A stretch of DNA of 29,087 nt from Acanthamoeba castellanii str. Neff (GCF_000313135.1 NW_004457681.1:77640-106726), one strand, 5' to 3'; positions 11,201 to 22,190 are shown, counted from the stretch's first letter. A program made the numbers and translations. Notes: generated from the letters alone by a model not told the origin.

Positions 11201-13273
11201 CACCGGCCCCTCCGCCTGCCAAAACGTACGACCGCACACACGCACGACGCGCCGACGCTGAGACCGCACACGCGCCACCGCACTCACCGCACGCACCGCA
11301 CGCGCAGGTGTCGTCGTCGAGCTATGCGATCACGGACGTCACTGTGTACACGATGGACGCCGCCAATCGGGTGATCGCCGGCGGCAACGTCGTGGTCCAG
11401 GACGGCGTCGTCCAGTGCGTCGGCACCGCGGCCGAGTGCCCCGTGCCCGCGGGCGGCGCCGTCGACGTCTACAGCCTGCCCGGCGGCCAGGTACGCGCGC
11501 GCGTGTCGTGTGTCGTATGTGCCGTGCCGTGCGTGTCGTGCGGTGTGTTTGACGGTGGAACCGCACGCGCAGGTGATGCCGGGCCTGGTGAACGTGGGCA
11601 CGTCGCTGGCCCTGTACGAGGTCGACTCCGAGAGCGGCTCGGCCGACGGCGCCATCTTCCCCTCCTTCTCCCAGCACGTCCGCGCCGCGGTACCGCTCCC
11701 CCCTCCCCTCTCGATTTTTCGCCTTTCTGACCGCACACGACACGACACGACACGACACGACACGACACGCACAGGATGGGGTGCGATTGAACATGTACCA
11801 CAAGAAGCACCTGCGGGCGGCGTGGGCGGGCGGCGTGACGACCCTCATCACGCCCCCCTGGGGGCCGGGCCTCGTGCTGGGCCTGTCGGCCGCCTTCTCT
11901 ACCACCCCCGCCGCCGTCACCATCGACGACGTATGCACCACCGCACACACACAACCGCACACGCACACGCGCACGATCAACAACACGACACGCACGGCTG
12001 ATTGTGTGTGGCAGGCGCTCATCGGGACCAATGGAGGATCGGCGGCGCTGCACCTGTCGCTGGGCGACGCGACCAAGGGAGGCGGCGACACTTGTGCGTG
12101 TGCCCCCCTCTCCATCCACCCTCCCAACACCAGATAATTGACGCGCGTGTCGTGCGGTCGTGCGTGTGCGGTGGTGTGTGTGCGGTGGTGTGTGTGCGGT
12201 GTAATAGCGTCGATCTCGGGCCAGGTGTCTCAGTTGAGGGCGATCTTCGCAAGCGCCCAGCAGGCCAACGTCAACTCCACCGATCCCTTCGCCCGCGCTC
12301 TTCGCGTTCGTTCTCCTCCTCTCTTCTCCTTCGTTTCTTTCTGTGGTCTCCCCGTCTCACCCGCACACACCGCACACACACACACACACACACCGCACCA
12401 CCGCACACACCGCACACACACGCGTAGGGAGAGCTGGTGGTGGTGATCGCCGCCACGCAGGCCGACGACATGGCCAGCGCAGTTCGCCTGAAGCAGGAGT
12501 TTGGCTTTGATGTATGTATTTTTCTCTCCCCCCTTCTTTCTTTTCTTCTTTGTTTTGGTGGCTGACGCCATCACGGCATCATCATGCATCGTCATGCATC
12601 GTCGTCGTCGTCGTCATGGGTCAGCTGGTGATCCTGGGCGGCGTTGAGGCCGAGCTGATCGCGGCCCAGCTGGCGTCGGCCAACGTGTCCGTGGTGCTCA
12701 ACCCCGCACGCAGCCCGCCCAACACCTTCTCCACCTGGTACAGGCGCCCTTCTTTTTCGCGCGTGTTCGTGTGCGGCGTGTGTGCGTGTGTGCGTGCGGC
12801 CAGTGCTCACATCGTCGTTGTGTGTCGTCAGGCACGCCATGCGAAAGACCGCCGCGTACCTGAACTCGCAGGGCGTGCGCGTGGGTCTCGCCGTGTCCGA
12901 CCCCGGTACTCACTTCACTCACTTTGTGCACACAAACTTTCGTGTGCAACGCACTCACCAACGTGTGCGGCGCGCGTGTGCGTGTGTGCGTCGTTGTGGT
13001 CGTGTTAAAACAGGAAATGTGCGCAACCTGCGTTGGGAGGCGGGAGCGTCGCTCACGGACGAGGTGACGCCGGCGTTCGACAAGGTGGCGGCGATCGCGA
13101 GCGTGACGACCAACATCGCCCGCATGTTCCGCCTCGAGGCGGGCGTGGGCTCCATCACCGCCAACGGGCCGGCCAACCTGGTGGCCTTCACCGGCGAGCC
13201 CCTCTCCTTCGCCGGCCGCATCGCACTCGTCGCCGCCGGCTCGCTCGTCGAATGCTCGCCCGACCAGTTCTGA
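8249..13273 (+). CDS. Membrane-anchored tandem amidohydrolase (second domain degenerate)
   Basis: The protein belongs to the metal-dependent amidohydrolase superfamily and is laid out like long fungal proteins filed under carbohydrate esterase family 9 or imidazolonepropionase-like hydrolases. Exons: 8249-8329, 8453-8582, 8685-8740, 8849-8941, 9010-9148, 9271-9366, 9441-9506, 9640-9705, 9855-9997, 10114-10261, 10381-10526, 10622-10795, 10893-10966, 11066-11225, 11308-11490, 11573-11689, 11775-11930, 12015-12093, 12208-12305, 12428-12511, 12625-12737, 12832-12905, 13014-13273; 911 residues. PWWKRPR precedes a signal-anchor helix (VWAVVAVAVAVLAVIAG, about 28-45), so the catalytic part should be lumenal or extracellular. 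Domain 1 has GLVDMHSHLG with the HxH metal pair near 163-165, then NVHCYET, FADHWGFK and LKSDHPV (catalytic Asp). Domain 2, from about 525, repeats the fold (ITDVTVYTMD, VMPGLVNVGTSL) but reads NVGTS where HxH should be. The substrate is unknown. The short first exon is the least certain part. Confidence 0.9.
8359..8364 (+). terminator. Candidate poly(A) signal of the 6577-8099 gene
   Basis: AATAAA lies 260 nt after that gene's stop. In my model it falls within the first intron (8330-8452) of the amidohydrolase gene, so the two same-strand transcripts would overlap. Confidence 0.45.
10527..10621 (+). other. GC-AG intron in the amidohydrolase gene
   Basis: The exon ends at DHWGFK with AAG|GCACAC and resumes after GCGCAG at MEGYDGSVHGP. 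Joining there restores the continuous FK-ME-YD segment typical of the family. No GT donor nearby keeps both frame and homology. Confidence 0.75.
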
Positions 13274-13372
13274 TGGGCGGCGTCGTGACGTCATCATGTC
13301 GACGAGAACGATTCGTCGAAAGAATGGTGCCATTTCTCTTTTCTTTTCTTTTCTTTGTTGGTTGGGTTCACT
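13274..13372. other. 99-nt gap between convergent stop codons
   Basis: The gap holds a T-rich TTTTC tract (on +) and no AATAAA on either strand. The 3' UTRs of both genes must therefore run into each other's coding sequence or use a variant poly(A) signal. Confidence 0.6.
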
Positions 13373-14350
13373 TCAACAGAGGGTGCGCACGACTTCGGTG
13401 TCGCTGGCGTTGCCGTTGTCATCAAACTCGACGTCGTCGTCGCTTTCGTCTTCGCTTTCGCTGTTGTCGCTGCTTTCGTCGTCATCGTCATCGTCGATCC
13501 GGTCGCTGCTGTTGATAGGCAGCAGAAGACCGGTCACGCCGCCCACCAGCAACTGGTCCGCCGCCTCGCGCTCGCCGCCGTCGGTAGTTGAAGACGACGA
13601 GCCGCCGGGAGGGGTGGTCACGTAGGACGAGGAGAGCGACCGCGGCCGCAGGCGCCGTCGGCACACGGCACAGTAGCGCACGTCGCCCGCCACGTCGAGG
13701 CTCGACAGCGAGGGCGACGACAGCGACAACGGCATCCCGGCGTGCGAGCGGCGCAGCTGTGTCGATGACGATGACGATGAAGATGATGACGGCGCCAACT
13801 GAGCAGAAGATGAAGAAGACGACGATGAAGAAGAAGAAGAGGAAGAGAAGACGGTCAGCGACGGCGTGCGATGGTGGCCTCGCGGGTGTGTCGACGACCG
13901 CAGCGGACGCGCGCCAATCGCGCTCGTCGTCGCATCGCCATCGCCGCACACGCAGTAGGAGAGCGTCGACGGCGCGCTGCCATCGGCGCCCACGAGGCCG
14001 TTGGTGTCGACACTGACGCCGGCCGCAGCCGCGGCGTCGCTGCCCATGATGCCCGACCGGTCTCGGTCGGGCGAGGCGTGGCGGAGCGGGTCGAGGGCCG
14101 GGCCGCCCGAGGCCAGCGACTGGTAGGTGGGCAGGTAGGGCGTGCGCTTCGTGTCGGTGTAGGTCGGCAGCGTGAGCTGACTGCTGCGCAACGGCGGCAT
14201 CGGCTTCTCGTCGCCGCTGTCGCCGTCACGCGCGCTGCCGCCGCTGCTGCTGTCGCCGCCGGCGCTGTGGCTGCCGGCGCCGTTGGCCCCGAGGTGATGG
14301 TGGTGATGGTGGTGGTGGGCGATGTCGTCGTGAATGTCGGCGGAGAGCTC
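13373..14350 (-). other. Low-complexity C-terminal tail of the fusion protein
   Basis: The tail starts with eight His residues, then Gly/Ser-rich stretches, two poly-Ser runs coded mainly by TCG/TCA/TCT triplets, and a final Asp/Glu/Ser block ending at TLC. Two Cys pairs, YCVCGDG and YCAVCRRRLRPRS, may form a small metal site. The same DNA gives long open frames on the + strand that I treat as shadows. Confidence 0.75.
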
Positions 14351-17300
14351 GCGGTACATTTCCATGATCTGTTCGCTGAAGCGGACGCGCAGGTGCTGGC
14401 GCCGCAGGGTGAACGTGGGCGTGATGCACTGGTTCTCCACGTTGAAGAACGACGGCTCCAGATGCACCGCCTTCACATACTCCCACGCGCTCAACTTTTA
14501 TCACACACGGCACACGGCACACACGACACACACGACACACGCGACACACACGACACACGAGCCACCTTAAAGTGTTAGCAATTGTCAATTGACAACCAGC
14601 CAGGCCAGCCAGGGCGCGTACGCTCTTGTGTTGGTCGGCGACGGCCTCGAGGTCCTTGAGGACGGCCTCGCGCACGCGCGGGTCGCGGCAGAGGGTCTCG
14701 GGGCGGAAGTCGTGCTGGAGGTTGTTCTCCTTGGCCCACCAGCAGAGGACCTCGTGGTCGGGCACCACGACCGCCACGAGCGGCCGGAAGGGCAGACACG
14801 TCACGAAGATCTGCTGCACGAAGTAGCTCTCCAGGTACAGGTACTCCAGGTACTTGTTGCTGTGGCATTCCATACCACACATTATTTTGATTACGTCAGC
14901 GACATTCCCCGCATTCCGATATGTGGTGTTGGTTAAGAGTGGCGCTGACGTGGCGGTGGTTGGGCGGGGGGGGGGTCGTACAAGACGATCTGGCCCTTGA
15001 CGGGCTGGAGGATGCCCTGCTCGTGGCCGAGGACGGTGAGGGTGCCGTTGGGGTTCCACTGCCCGATGTCGTTGGTGGTGAGCCACCCCTCGGCGTCGAT
15101 CTTGGCGTCCGTCAGCTTGGAGTCCCCGTAGTACCCCACGAACACGTTGTGTCCCCGGATCTTGATGCGCCCTCGCTCCGGCGTCCCTGTGTGCGCACAC
15201 GCACAACCGCACACACAACGGCACGGTGTGAGTGGCGTGCGTGCGTGCGTGCGTGCGTGCGTGGCGGCGACGTTACCGCGAGAGGAGAAGCCCTGCTGGG
15301 GGATGTCGACGAGCTTGATTTCGTTGCAGGGCAGGGGGTAGCCGGCCTGCTCGTCCTCGGCGAAGGAGTACATGCTGGAGCCCGTCACCACGCCCACCGT
15401 CCCCTTCCAGTAGGACTCCGTCACCCAACAGCAGAAGCAACTGCACCACACACACGACACACACACGACACACGACACCGCACACACGACACCGCGCGCG
15501 CACAACGGAATGGATCAGCACGAGAGGTATGGGCGGGTCGAAGGGGGGGGACGCTGTAAGTGTACATTTGGAGGAACTCCTTGTGTACGAGGGGCAGCAA
15601 CCCGTCGCTCAGGATGCTGATGAGTCTCACCCGCCCGCCTGCACACGATTGGATTTGAGTGGGTTGGGGGGGGGCAATTGGGTGAGTTTGCACAGAGTCC
15701 GCAGTAGAGGTGGCGCGTGGGGTACCCAGGCGGGCGGCAAACTTGCGAAACAGCACTTTGTTCCAAAACGGCGTGTCTCGACCTGCGCGATCGATCATTA
15801 ATTGAAATGATGAGTACCGCGTGTGCGTGTGCGTGTGCGTGTGCGGTGGTGAGCGTGCGGTGGTGCGCGTGCGGTGGTGCGTGTGCATAGAAGGGGAGAG
15901 GTGCGTACGTTTGCGGTGGGCGCGTTGCTTGCGCTTGTAGGCGTAGTGAAAGAGGGCCTGGCGCGGTCCCCACCACGAGGAGACGATGACCTTGCACTTG
16001 CGGTACAGCCGAATGAACATGCCCGGCACCCCGAACAGCAACGTCGGCCGCAGCACCTGGATGTCGTCAAATATTTTCGATCCATCCTGTATGCGTGTAT
16101 GTCGTGTGCGGTGGGCCATGTGCGCACACAGGGACGCCGGAGAAGATGTGTGTTGTGTGTGTGCGTGTGTCGTGTGTGTGTCGTGTGTGTGTGTGTGTGT
16201 GTTGTATGTGTGTGGTGTGTCAGCAGGCCGCACACACGGGGCGAGGAATGAGAGGAATGACGTCACGAGGGTGAGGGGCGCACCTCTTGGGAGAAGCCCA
16301 GGGAGGCGCCGACGGAGAAGAGGAGAGCCAGCACGGAGCGCTCGATGCGCATGTGGAGGGGAATGTAGGAGATGTGTACATCCTCGCATGTGAGCATCAG
16401 CCTCGACCTTCCCTGTTGGCGTACGCACACGACACACGCATGACGGCACACGCACACGACACGATATGACACGACACGTCACGACACAGTCAGTGAGAAT
16501 GTGTCGACAGCACCGGGGGCACCGTCGAGTGAGGCGGGGGGGGCGTGCCTGGTAGACGAGGGCGCGGCTGGAGGAGAGGAGATTGCGGTGGGAGAGCATG
16601 ACGCCCTTGATCTTCCCCTGCGTGCTCATGTCGTAGGCCAGCGTGGCCAGATCGTCCGCCTCTGGCGGCACGTGCGGCTGCGGCCTTCGAAGACCCTGTG
16701 ATCGCGCGTGTGCACACGCATCGCCGCACACGTCAGCACACGTCAGCACGCAACACGCAACACGACACACACGCGTACATCTTTTTCGACGAAGTTGTAG
16801 GGAATGAGGCGAATGTTGCATTGGTCGGCCGCGTAGCTCTCTTCGTATTCGATGGGCTCCATCTGGATGATCACTCGCAGGTCCGGGCATGCCGCCGACA
16901 TGTCCAGCAGCTGCACGCGCGCACACCAGACGTCAGCCGTGCGTGTGCGGTGGAGCGTGTGCGTGTGCATGTGCGACAGCGTGCCTTGAACGTTTTGGGG
17001 CGGGAAGCGATGACGACGGTGAGGCGAGCGTGGTTGAGGATGTATTGGAGGCAGCCGTCGCCGGCGTCGTAGACAGGCACGCACACCAGCGAGTAGGCGT
17101 TGCAGGCCTGCTCCGTCACCACCCACTCGACCCGATTTTCCGAAAATATGCCCACCAGGTCCCCCTGCACATCGCCGCCCAGGTCAGCGACAGACAGACG
17201 GGGCAAAGGAGGAAAAAAGAAAGGGAAAGAGCGAAAGCGAAAACGAAGAGAGAGGGGGACCTTCTTGTAGCCGAGGTTGAGCAGACCCGAGCCAAAGTGG

Positions 17301-19904
17301 CTGACGCGCGTCCACACCTCGTCGTAGGTGAGCCACGCGTAGGGTCCACGGCTACCGTCGCTGTTGCGCGCGCGGGTGCCCATACACGGCCGATACCCGT
17401 GCTGCCGCACCGCATTGCTGTCGTACGTTGCATTCATTCAGCCTCGTGTCGTGTGGTGTCGCGTGTGTCGGTGTCGCGCCGTGTACGGCGTACCTGAAGT
17501 TGTCGTAGAGCGTGGACGCACCGTCGGCAAGGTCCAACAACCGGTGGGGCGAGTGGGGCGAACGGTGCAGCGGACCCTCCTTCCTGGCCACATCGTACTT
17601 CCCGATGATGCTCTTCATCACCTGCTGCCCCGGCTCTGCACCCGCCAGCCAATCAAAAATCAATCGACCACCAAGCAATCAATCGTGAGAAGTGTGTGCG
17701 TGCCGTGCGCGCGCCGTGTGCGCCATGAATGTTGTGTGTCGTGTGTGTGTGTGTGTGCCGCGTGTGTCATGTGTCGTGCGACGATGGATGGTACCGATGT
17801 CGTGCTTGAAGGGCTTCTTGCGGAGGAGCTTGTCGATGAGCTTGTAGAGCTTGTAGACGAGGTAGGCCCCCATGAAGAGGGCCACCTGGACGAACACCTC
17901 CAGCGGGCAGTGCGGGTAGATCCAGGTCAGGATCCACACCGACGCCGCCACCAGCGCCAGCACCTTCCACCCCTTCGTGAACCACTTGCTCCTGTCGTGT
18001 GCAATTTTCAGCATTATTATATATTTCTATTAATATATTAATATATTTATATTTATATTTATGTAGTGAAAAAATGAATAAATAAATGTGCAAAGGGTGA
18101 AGGCCGTACGGTGCGGGTGCTTGCTTGTCGTTGAAGATGTCGGAGAAGGCCTTCTCGGTGGAGAACAGGATGGCGTCTTCGTCGTCCTTGATCCCCTGCT
18201 CGCGCGTGCAACACAACGATCGCAACCACCACAAACCACATGACAAGACAAAGACAAAGACAAAGACCAGCCACACGAGATGAGTAACGCGCCGCGATGA
18301 GAGAGGCTGAGTTGACGCTGTGCGGAGCGATGCGAGGTCTGACTGACATACGCGGTATTCGAGGGTGGTCTCGATGCCGTAGTGGTCGGAGAGGTGCGAG
18401 AACTCCATGCCGGTGACCACGAACGGCACCACCTTGGTGTGGTCCAGGCGCGACTTGGGGACGGTGAGCGCGGTCTCGCCCTCGGGACTCGACCAGAAGA
18501 TGTAGTCCAGCCGCTGCGGGTACTTGTGCTTGAACACCAGGTCCACCGACGACGGGAACTCCAACCGTGGTGGTCTATTCAATGGAGAGAGAAAAAAAGA
18601 TGAAAAGATGTGCATTAGATGAGATGAAGTGTAGAGAAAGATGAAAAAGATGAAAAAGAAGATGAAAGGAAAAAGATGGAAAGATGGTTGTACCGCGTAG
18701 CGGGATGTTCGCCGTTGTTGCACTCCTTGAGGAGGTCGCGCATGCGGCCGGCGGGGTCGAGCAGGCTCACCAGCTTCTTGTACTCCTCGCTCTCGATGCT
18801 CGTGTTGTCGTACACGTAGCCGTACTCGTCGGCCACCGCCGGCCGCGAGATGGCGTCGATGTTGAAGTCGCCCGTCAGCAGCCACGGCACATCGCGGCCG
18901 TTGACGTGACGCTGCTTGTTGATGAAGTTCTTGAGCTCGAGGATCTGTCGGTAGCGGATCGACTCGTAGTTGGCCCCACCGCGGCCATGGCCGCCGGCCG
19001 TGGCGGCGCGATGCGACGAGGAGTGGGTGGCCTGGAGGTGGGTGTTGAAGACGAGCACGTTGGCGTGGCCCACCTTGATGAGGGCGAAGATGACGCCCTT
19101 GGAGGCGCCCGCGTCCATGTGGGCACCGCGGTGGGTGAACGTGTAGGAGCCGCTCTTGAGCACCGGGTACTTGCTCAGGATCAACAACCCGCTGTCTGTC
19201 GTCTACTCGCAGATGCACACAGAGAGCGTTTGCCGGTCAGTGTTGCAGTTCTGTTATTTATATTTGTGTTGATATTAATGATACTACCTTTGTTCGTTCT
19301 AATATATATTTATTTATTTATTTGGTATTACAATCTGATTGATTACTATCATTGGTATTATGATTAATATTATTATTATTCGATGCGGAAAAAGAATCAA
19401 TAAAAGAAAAGTGTAGGGCAGAAAGCGACGTACTCGATTGAGGGTGAGCATGTCGGCGAGGGAGGGCTGGCGGCCTCGCACGGCCGAGTAGCCGTGGCGT
19501 GCGGCGAGGGCCACGATCTGGGCCTGACGACAGCCGAAGCCGGCGGGGAGGTAGGGCGTCGAGAAGACCTCCTGCAGCGCCATCACGTCGTACTCGCCCA
19601 GGCATTTGGACGTGAATTCTGCCAATCGCGCCGATTTGTAGCGATGGCCGACCGGGTTGACACCCTTGGGCAGCAGGTTGAGGTTGTAGGACAGAACTGA
19701 GATCATCAGACGTCCGCTGTTCGGTGTGGAAGATGCAGAAGTGGCGGCGGAAGGAGATGTCGAAGGTGCAGATGGGGAGGTGGTGGATTGGGGCGGCGAT
19801 GATGATGAGAAAGATTGGGTGGGCAGCTTGGAGGGGTGCACGCGAATGCTAAGAGTGCCGCTGCCACTCCCGGCAATCGGCCCCTCGGCGGCGTCCTCGT
19901 TCAT
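13373..19904 (-). CDS. Neutral sphingomyelinase-like / long-chain acyl-CoA synthetase-like fusion protein
   Basis: One continuous 18-exon model of 1470 residues. Exons in transcript order: 19904-19434, 19202-18694, 18574-18352, 18198-18110, 17991-17795, 17635-17494, 17417-17261, 17164-16985, 16910-16779, 16695-16549, 16412-16284, 16086-15909, 15782-15726, 15638-15566, 15440-15277, 15186-14982, 14859-14622, 14494-13373. Every junction closes in phase. Layout: Ser/Pro-rich start (20-65), exo-endo-phosphatase domain (66-401), two membrane helices (about 441-483), ACSL-like AMP-binding domain (about 500-1145), then a roughly 325-residue low-complexity Ser/Asp tail. Key linking junctions are 18110/17991 (CC|G, Pro-Ser) and 17795/17635 (G|AG, Ile-Glu-Pro-Gly). 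The linking intron 17636-17794 carries the TGTG/TCGTG repeats typical of introns here and not of intergenic gaps. The first domain would cleave sphingomyelin-like lipids to ceramide; the second would make acyl-CoA if active. The alternative is two adjacent genes, the second starting near 17678 or at a downstream Met; I think the fusion likelier. Confidence 0.82.
14350..17635 (-). other. Module 2 of the fusion: ACSL-like AMP-binding domain with altered motifs
   Basis: Family likeness is clear: RPCMGTR-type start, GPYAWLTYDEVW, GIFSENRVEWVVTEQAC, VPVYDAGDG, GVMLSHRNLL, ISYIPLHMRIERSVLA, LRPTLLFGVPGMFIRLY, VKAVHLEPSFF. The nucleotide-binding loop, normally YTSGTTGxPKG, reads YDMSTQGKIKG near 720. 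The GYGxTE motif reads CWVTES near 900. The TGD motif reads TND near 990, and the usual DRKKD after it reads GHEQG. Catalytic ability is doubtful. Confidence 0.85.
16911..16984 (-). other. GC-AG intron in the fusion gene
   Basis: The exon ends SRPKTFK with AAG|GCACGC and resumes after GTGCAG at LLDMSAACPDLRV. No GT donor keeps the frame here. A third possible GC donor (CAG|GCACGC) closes the exon at 16549, where a GT donor a few codons earlier would also keep phase. Confidence 0.7.
17795..19904 (-). other. Module 1 of the fusion: sphingomyelinase-like domain plus two TM helices
   Basis: The Mg-dependent DNase I-like fold is intact. Visible residues: SYNLN (Asn 74), ALQEVF (metal-binding Glu 112), DSGLLILSKYP, NTHLQATH (His 212), LTGDFNID (Asp 269, Asn 271), RLDYIFW, and the SDHYG catalytic Asp-His at 390-391. 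Two hydrophobic helices follow (WKVLALVAASVWILTWI and LEVFVQVALFMGAYLVY), the same order as in mammalian neutral sphingomyelinase SMPD2 (nSMase1). Substrate preference is inferred, since bacterial and ISC1-type relatives cleave other lipids. Confidence 0.85.
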
Positions 19905-19946
19905 CTCCTCGTGTGCACTCGCTCCCTCTCCTTTACTGAGCTGTAT

Positions 19947-19968
19947 TTTATTTATTTTTTATTTATTT
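19947..19968 (-). terminator. Clustered poly(A) signals of the GST gene
   Basis: TTTATT repeats on + give overlapping AATAAA hexamers on -, about 180 nt after the GST stop and only about 43 nt before the ATG of the next gene at 19904. The gap 19905-20142 therefore serves both as GST 3' UTR and as promoter or leader of the fusion gene. Confidence 0.6.
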
Positions 19969-20142
19969 GGATTCTTTTTTTCCTTTTCTGGCTGGTGTCG
20001 ACAAAAAGAGTGACGTGTATCGTTTGACCGAGAAGCGAGCTGACGGTCAGCGAACAACACGACACAGGCGAGCGAGAGCCAGTCGGCCATGGGGCAGGGA
20101 TGGGCGTGAAAAGGTTGTGACGATTGTGGGGGCTGGGCGGCG

Positions 20143-21434
20143 CTAGGAAGATCGAAGCTTGGACGAGGCTCGGAGCTGGTCGAACAGCTCGGCCACGGGT
20201 GTGTGGGTCTTGGCGTAGGCGGGCATCTCCTTCAGCACGCCCAGCCATCGGGTGACGTTGGCATAGCCCGTGAAGTCGTACGTGTTCGCCAGCACGTGCT
20301 GCGTGAACTCGGTCGCCGCCTGCATGTCCGCGATGCTGATCTCATCCCCTGCAACGTGCACGTTTTTCGCGTCAAAACGTTGATTCTCATCCGTTCGCCG
20401 TGTGCGCAGCACGCTGCCACCGCACACACCGCACACGCTGCACACCCAAAAATAAATGCCACGCACCGGCGATGAACTGGGTGTTGGCTAGTCGTGCGTC
20501 GATGATCTGAAGCGAGGTCTCCAGGTCCAAGATGGCGGCCTTCTTCTCTTCGGCAAAGTCCCTGGATCCGTCGAACAGCGGCGCTATCTGCTCAGCCGGG
20601 AGGAAGAAAGACGAGACGAGACGAGACTGAGAAATCCACCCCGAGTGCGCGACCCCGAGGTCGCGAAGAGAGCACAGCGGAGGCAAAGAGGAGAGGAGGA
20701 GAAGCAAGCAAGCAAGCTAGGGTGTACCATGGCGTAGAAAAAGAGCGAAGCGGCGCCCTTTCGCAGGTGACTGATGGGGGGGGGGACGAGGAGTGTGGGT
20801 GAGGCGGGAAAGAACGAAAACGAAGAGACAGAAAGAACGAAAAACGTTGAAGGGCGTGAGGAGGGCACGTACGTGTGGTGCCAGTGGAGGTACTGGTCCA
20901 CCAGTCCGCGCGCACGAGGGTCCTGTGGGTACCAATGGTCCTTCACCTGCGTACATTCAATGTTAATGTTATTCTATATGAGATGGATGAGGTGTTGTAC
21001 CTTGAATCGTCGAGCCAAGTAGGACAAGATCGCGGCACTGTGGAACGATGTGCATGACATCAGCATCTTAAGAAATCGGAAATCGCGATTGAATAATGAA
21101 AAAGTAAATTCAGAAGATTGAGTGGAGTGGCCGACCTTTCGTAGAGCACGAAACCATTATCGTTGAGAACGGGAACGGTTTTGTTGGGATTGAGGTCCAC
21201 GAATTCCTTTGTTTTGTTCTCGCCTTTGCCGAGGTCGACCATCTTGAATTCGAACGGTATCGAATTCTCGTGGCAGAACCTGGCCGCGGAGCGCACTTCT
21301 TCATTATTACATCCATTTATTCAGCATTTTTATGATGAAAGAGGAAGAGGTCTCTCTCCGGAGGCGCACCACATGATTGCTCGCGACGGCTGGCTCGCCG
21401 GATTGCCGTAGATCACTATTGGTTCGTCTCCCAT
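20143..21434 (-). CDS. Glutathione S-transferase, theta-like
   Basis: A cytosolic GST that joins glutathione to electrophiles. Exons: 21434-21370, 21279-21136, 21037-21001, 20946-20873, 20770-20728, 20587-20467, 20348-20143; 690 nt, 229 residues, standard GST length. The thioredoxin-fold half reads IVIYGNPASQPSRAIMWF, FVDLNPNKTVPVLNDNG and ESAAILSYLARRFK; the cis-Pro (TVPVL) and the ES glutathione-binding pair are both present. The helical half has HWYPQDPRARGLVDQYLHWHH and ISIADMQAATEF, with the conserved Asp of the N-capping box (SIADM). SQPSR near the start and WYPQD..AR..VD.YL.W.H match theta-class enzymes, whose catalytic residue is a Ser near the N-terminus; Ser13 or Ser16 is the candidate. 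The ATG at 21434 starts the first conserved beta strand. Confidence 0.94.
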
Positions 21435-22190
21435 CTTGCTTGTGTTGTCTTGCCTCCTCGGCCTTGTTGTGTTGCGTGCACTCTACCACTTCACCTGAAC
21501 ACAATACCCTACAAAAGCCGGTGCGCGCTGTGCGGTGTGAGCCGAAGCACTCAGACCGAAAACGGCGATACAACAAAGAAAGAAGGGAAAAAGAAAAGAA
21601 AAACGAACCAACAGCTCTCACGGGAGCACGCCAACTACACCATGACCTGCCCAAGCCAAAGCTGTCCACCACGCAGAAGGCCTTCGTGCGAGTCGCTCTT
21701 GCTCGCAGCGACTTCAAGTTGTGCCAGACTTTTCTCTCTTTTTCTTTTCACTATTTCTTTTTACATTCTTCGGTTGCGAGGGCTACGCGGAATGTAGGTT
21801 GCCAGGAGGTCGAATTCCGCGGAAAGTCGCCCCGATTAGAGGGGAGATCCGCGGTGATCCGTTTTTCCGGGATTATTTCGGGAAGCGGGAAGCCAAAGGC
21901 GGCAATTTGCGTGAAATTAACCGAGTGAAGAAGAAGACAACCAACTCAGCCCAGCAGCTGGAGGAAACCACCAAGCACCACTACAGCACCCACCCACCTT
22001 CACCGTCCCCGCGCAGCGCACCAACTCACGGCGACAAACTGTTGGTACCCACCACCGCCAGCAAACCGCCCCACCACACATCACCACCTTCAGCACAGAA
22101 CAGAGTTATAACCGACAACCGCACGCGCACCACAGAACGCAACGCGCAACAGAAACGCACAGAACGCAATAATTGCTCGAAGAGAAGAAG
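21435..22190. promoter_or_regulatory. Divergent promoter region and long BTG leader
   Basis: These 756 nt separate the divergent GST (-) and BTG/Tob (+) start codons. The half nearer BTG (about 21800-22190) is A/C-rich and has no ATG on + for about 390 nt before the start codon, as expected of a long scanned 5' leader. The half nearer GST has purine-rich tracts and short open frames without recognisable protein likeness. No TATA box or named site was identified. Confidence 0.6.

Noticed and set aside
13871..14578. Long + strand open frame of 235 codons, Ala/Arg/Val-rich
   Set aside because: It is antisense to the Ser/Asp-rich tail of the fusion protein; GC-rich codons on one strand keep the other open.
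14582..14595. Perfect 14-bp palindrome TTGTCAATTGACAA
   Set aside because: It lies inside a fusion-gene intron (14495-14621) with no other sign of a binding site; it may be chance.
17352..17678. Separate start for an ACSL gene at the - strand ATG near 17678
   Set aside because: It would translate intron-type sequence before the acceptor at 17636, and the in-phase splice from the TM exon explains the region better; kept as an alternative in the fusion entry.
21377..21928. + strand open frames between GST and BTG
   Set aside because: They overlap the GST first exon in antisense and the BTG leader, and show no recognisable protein.
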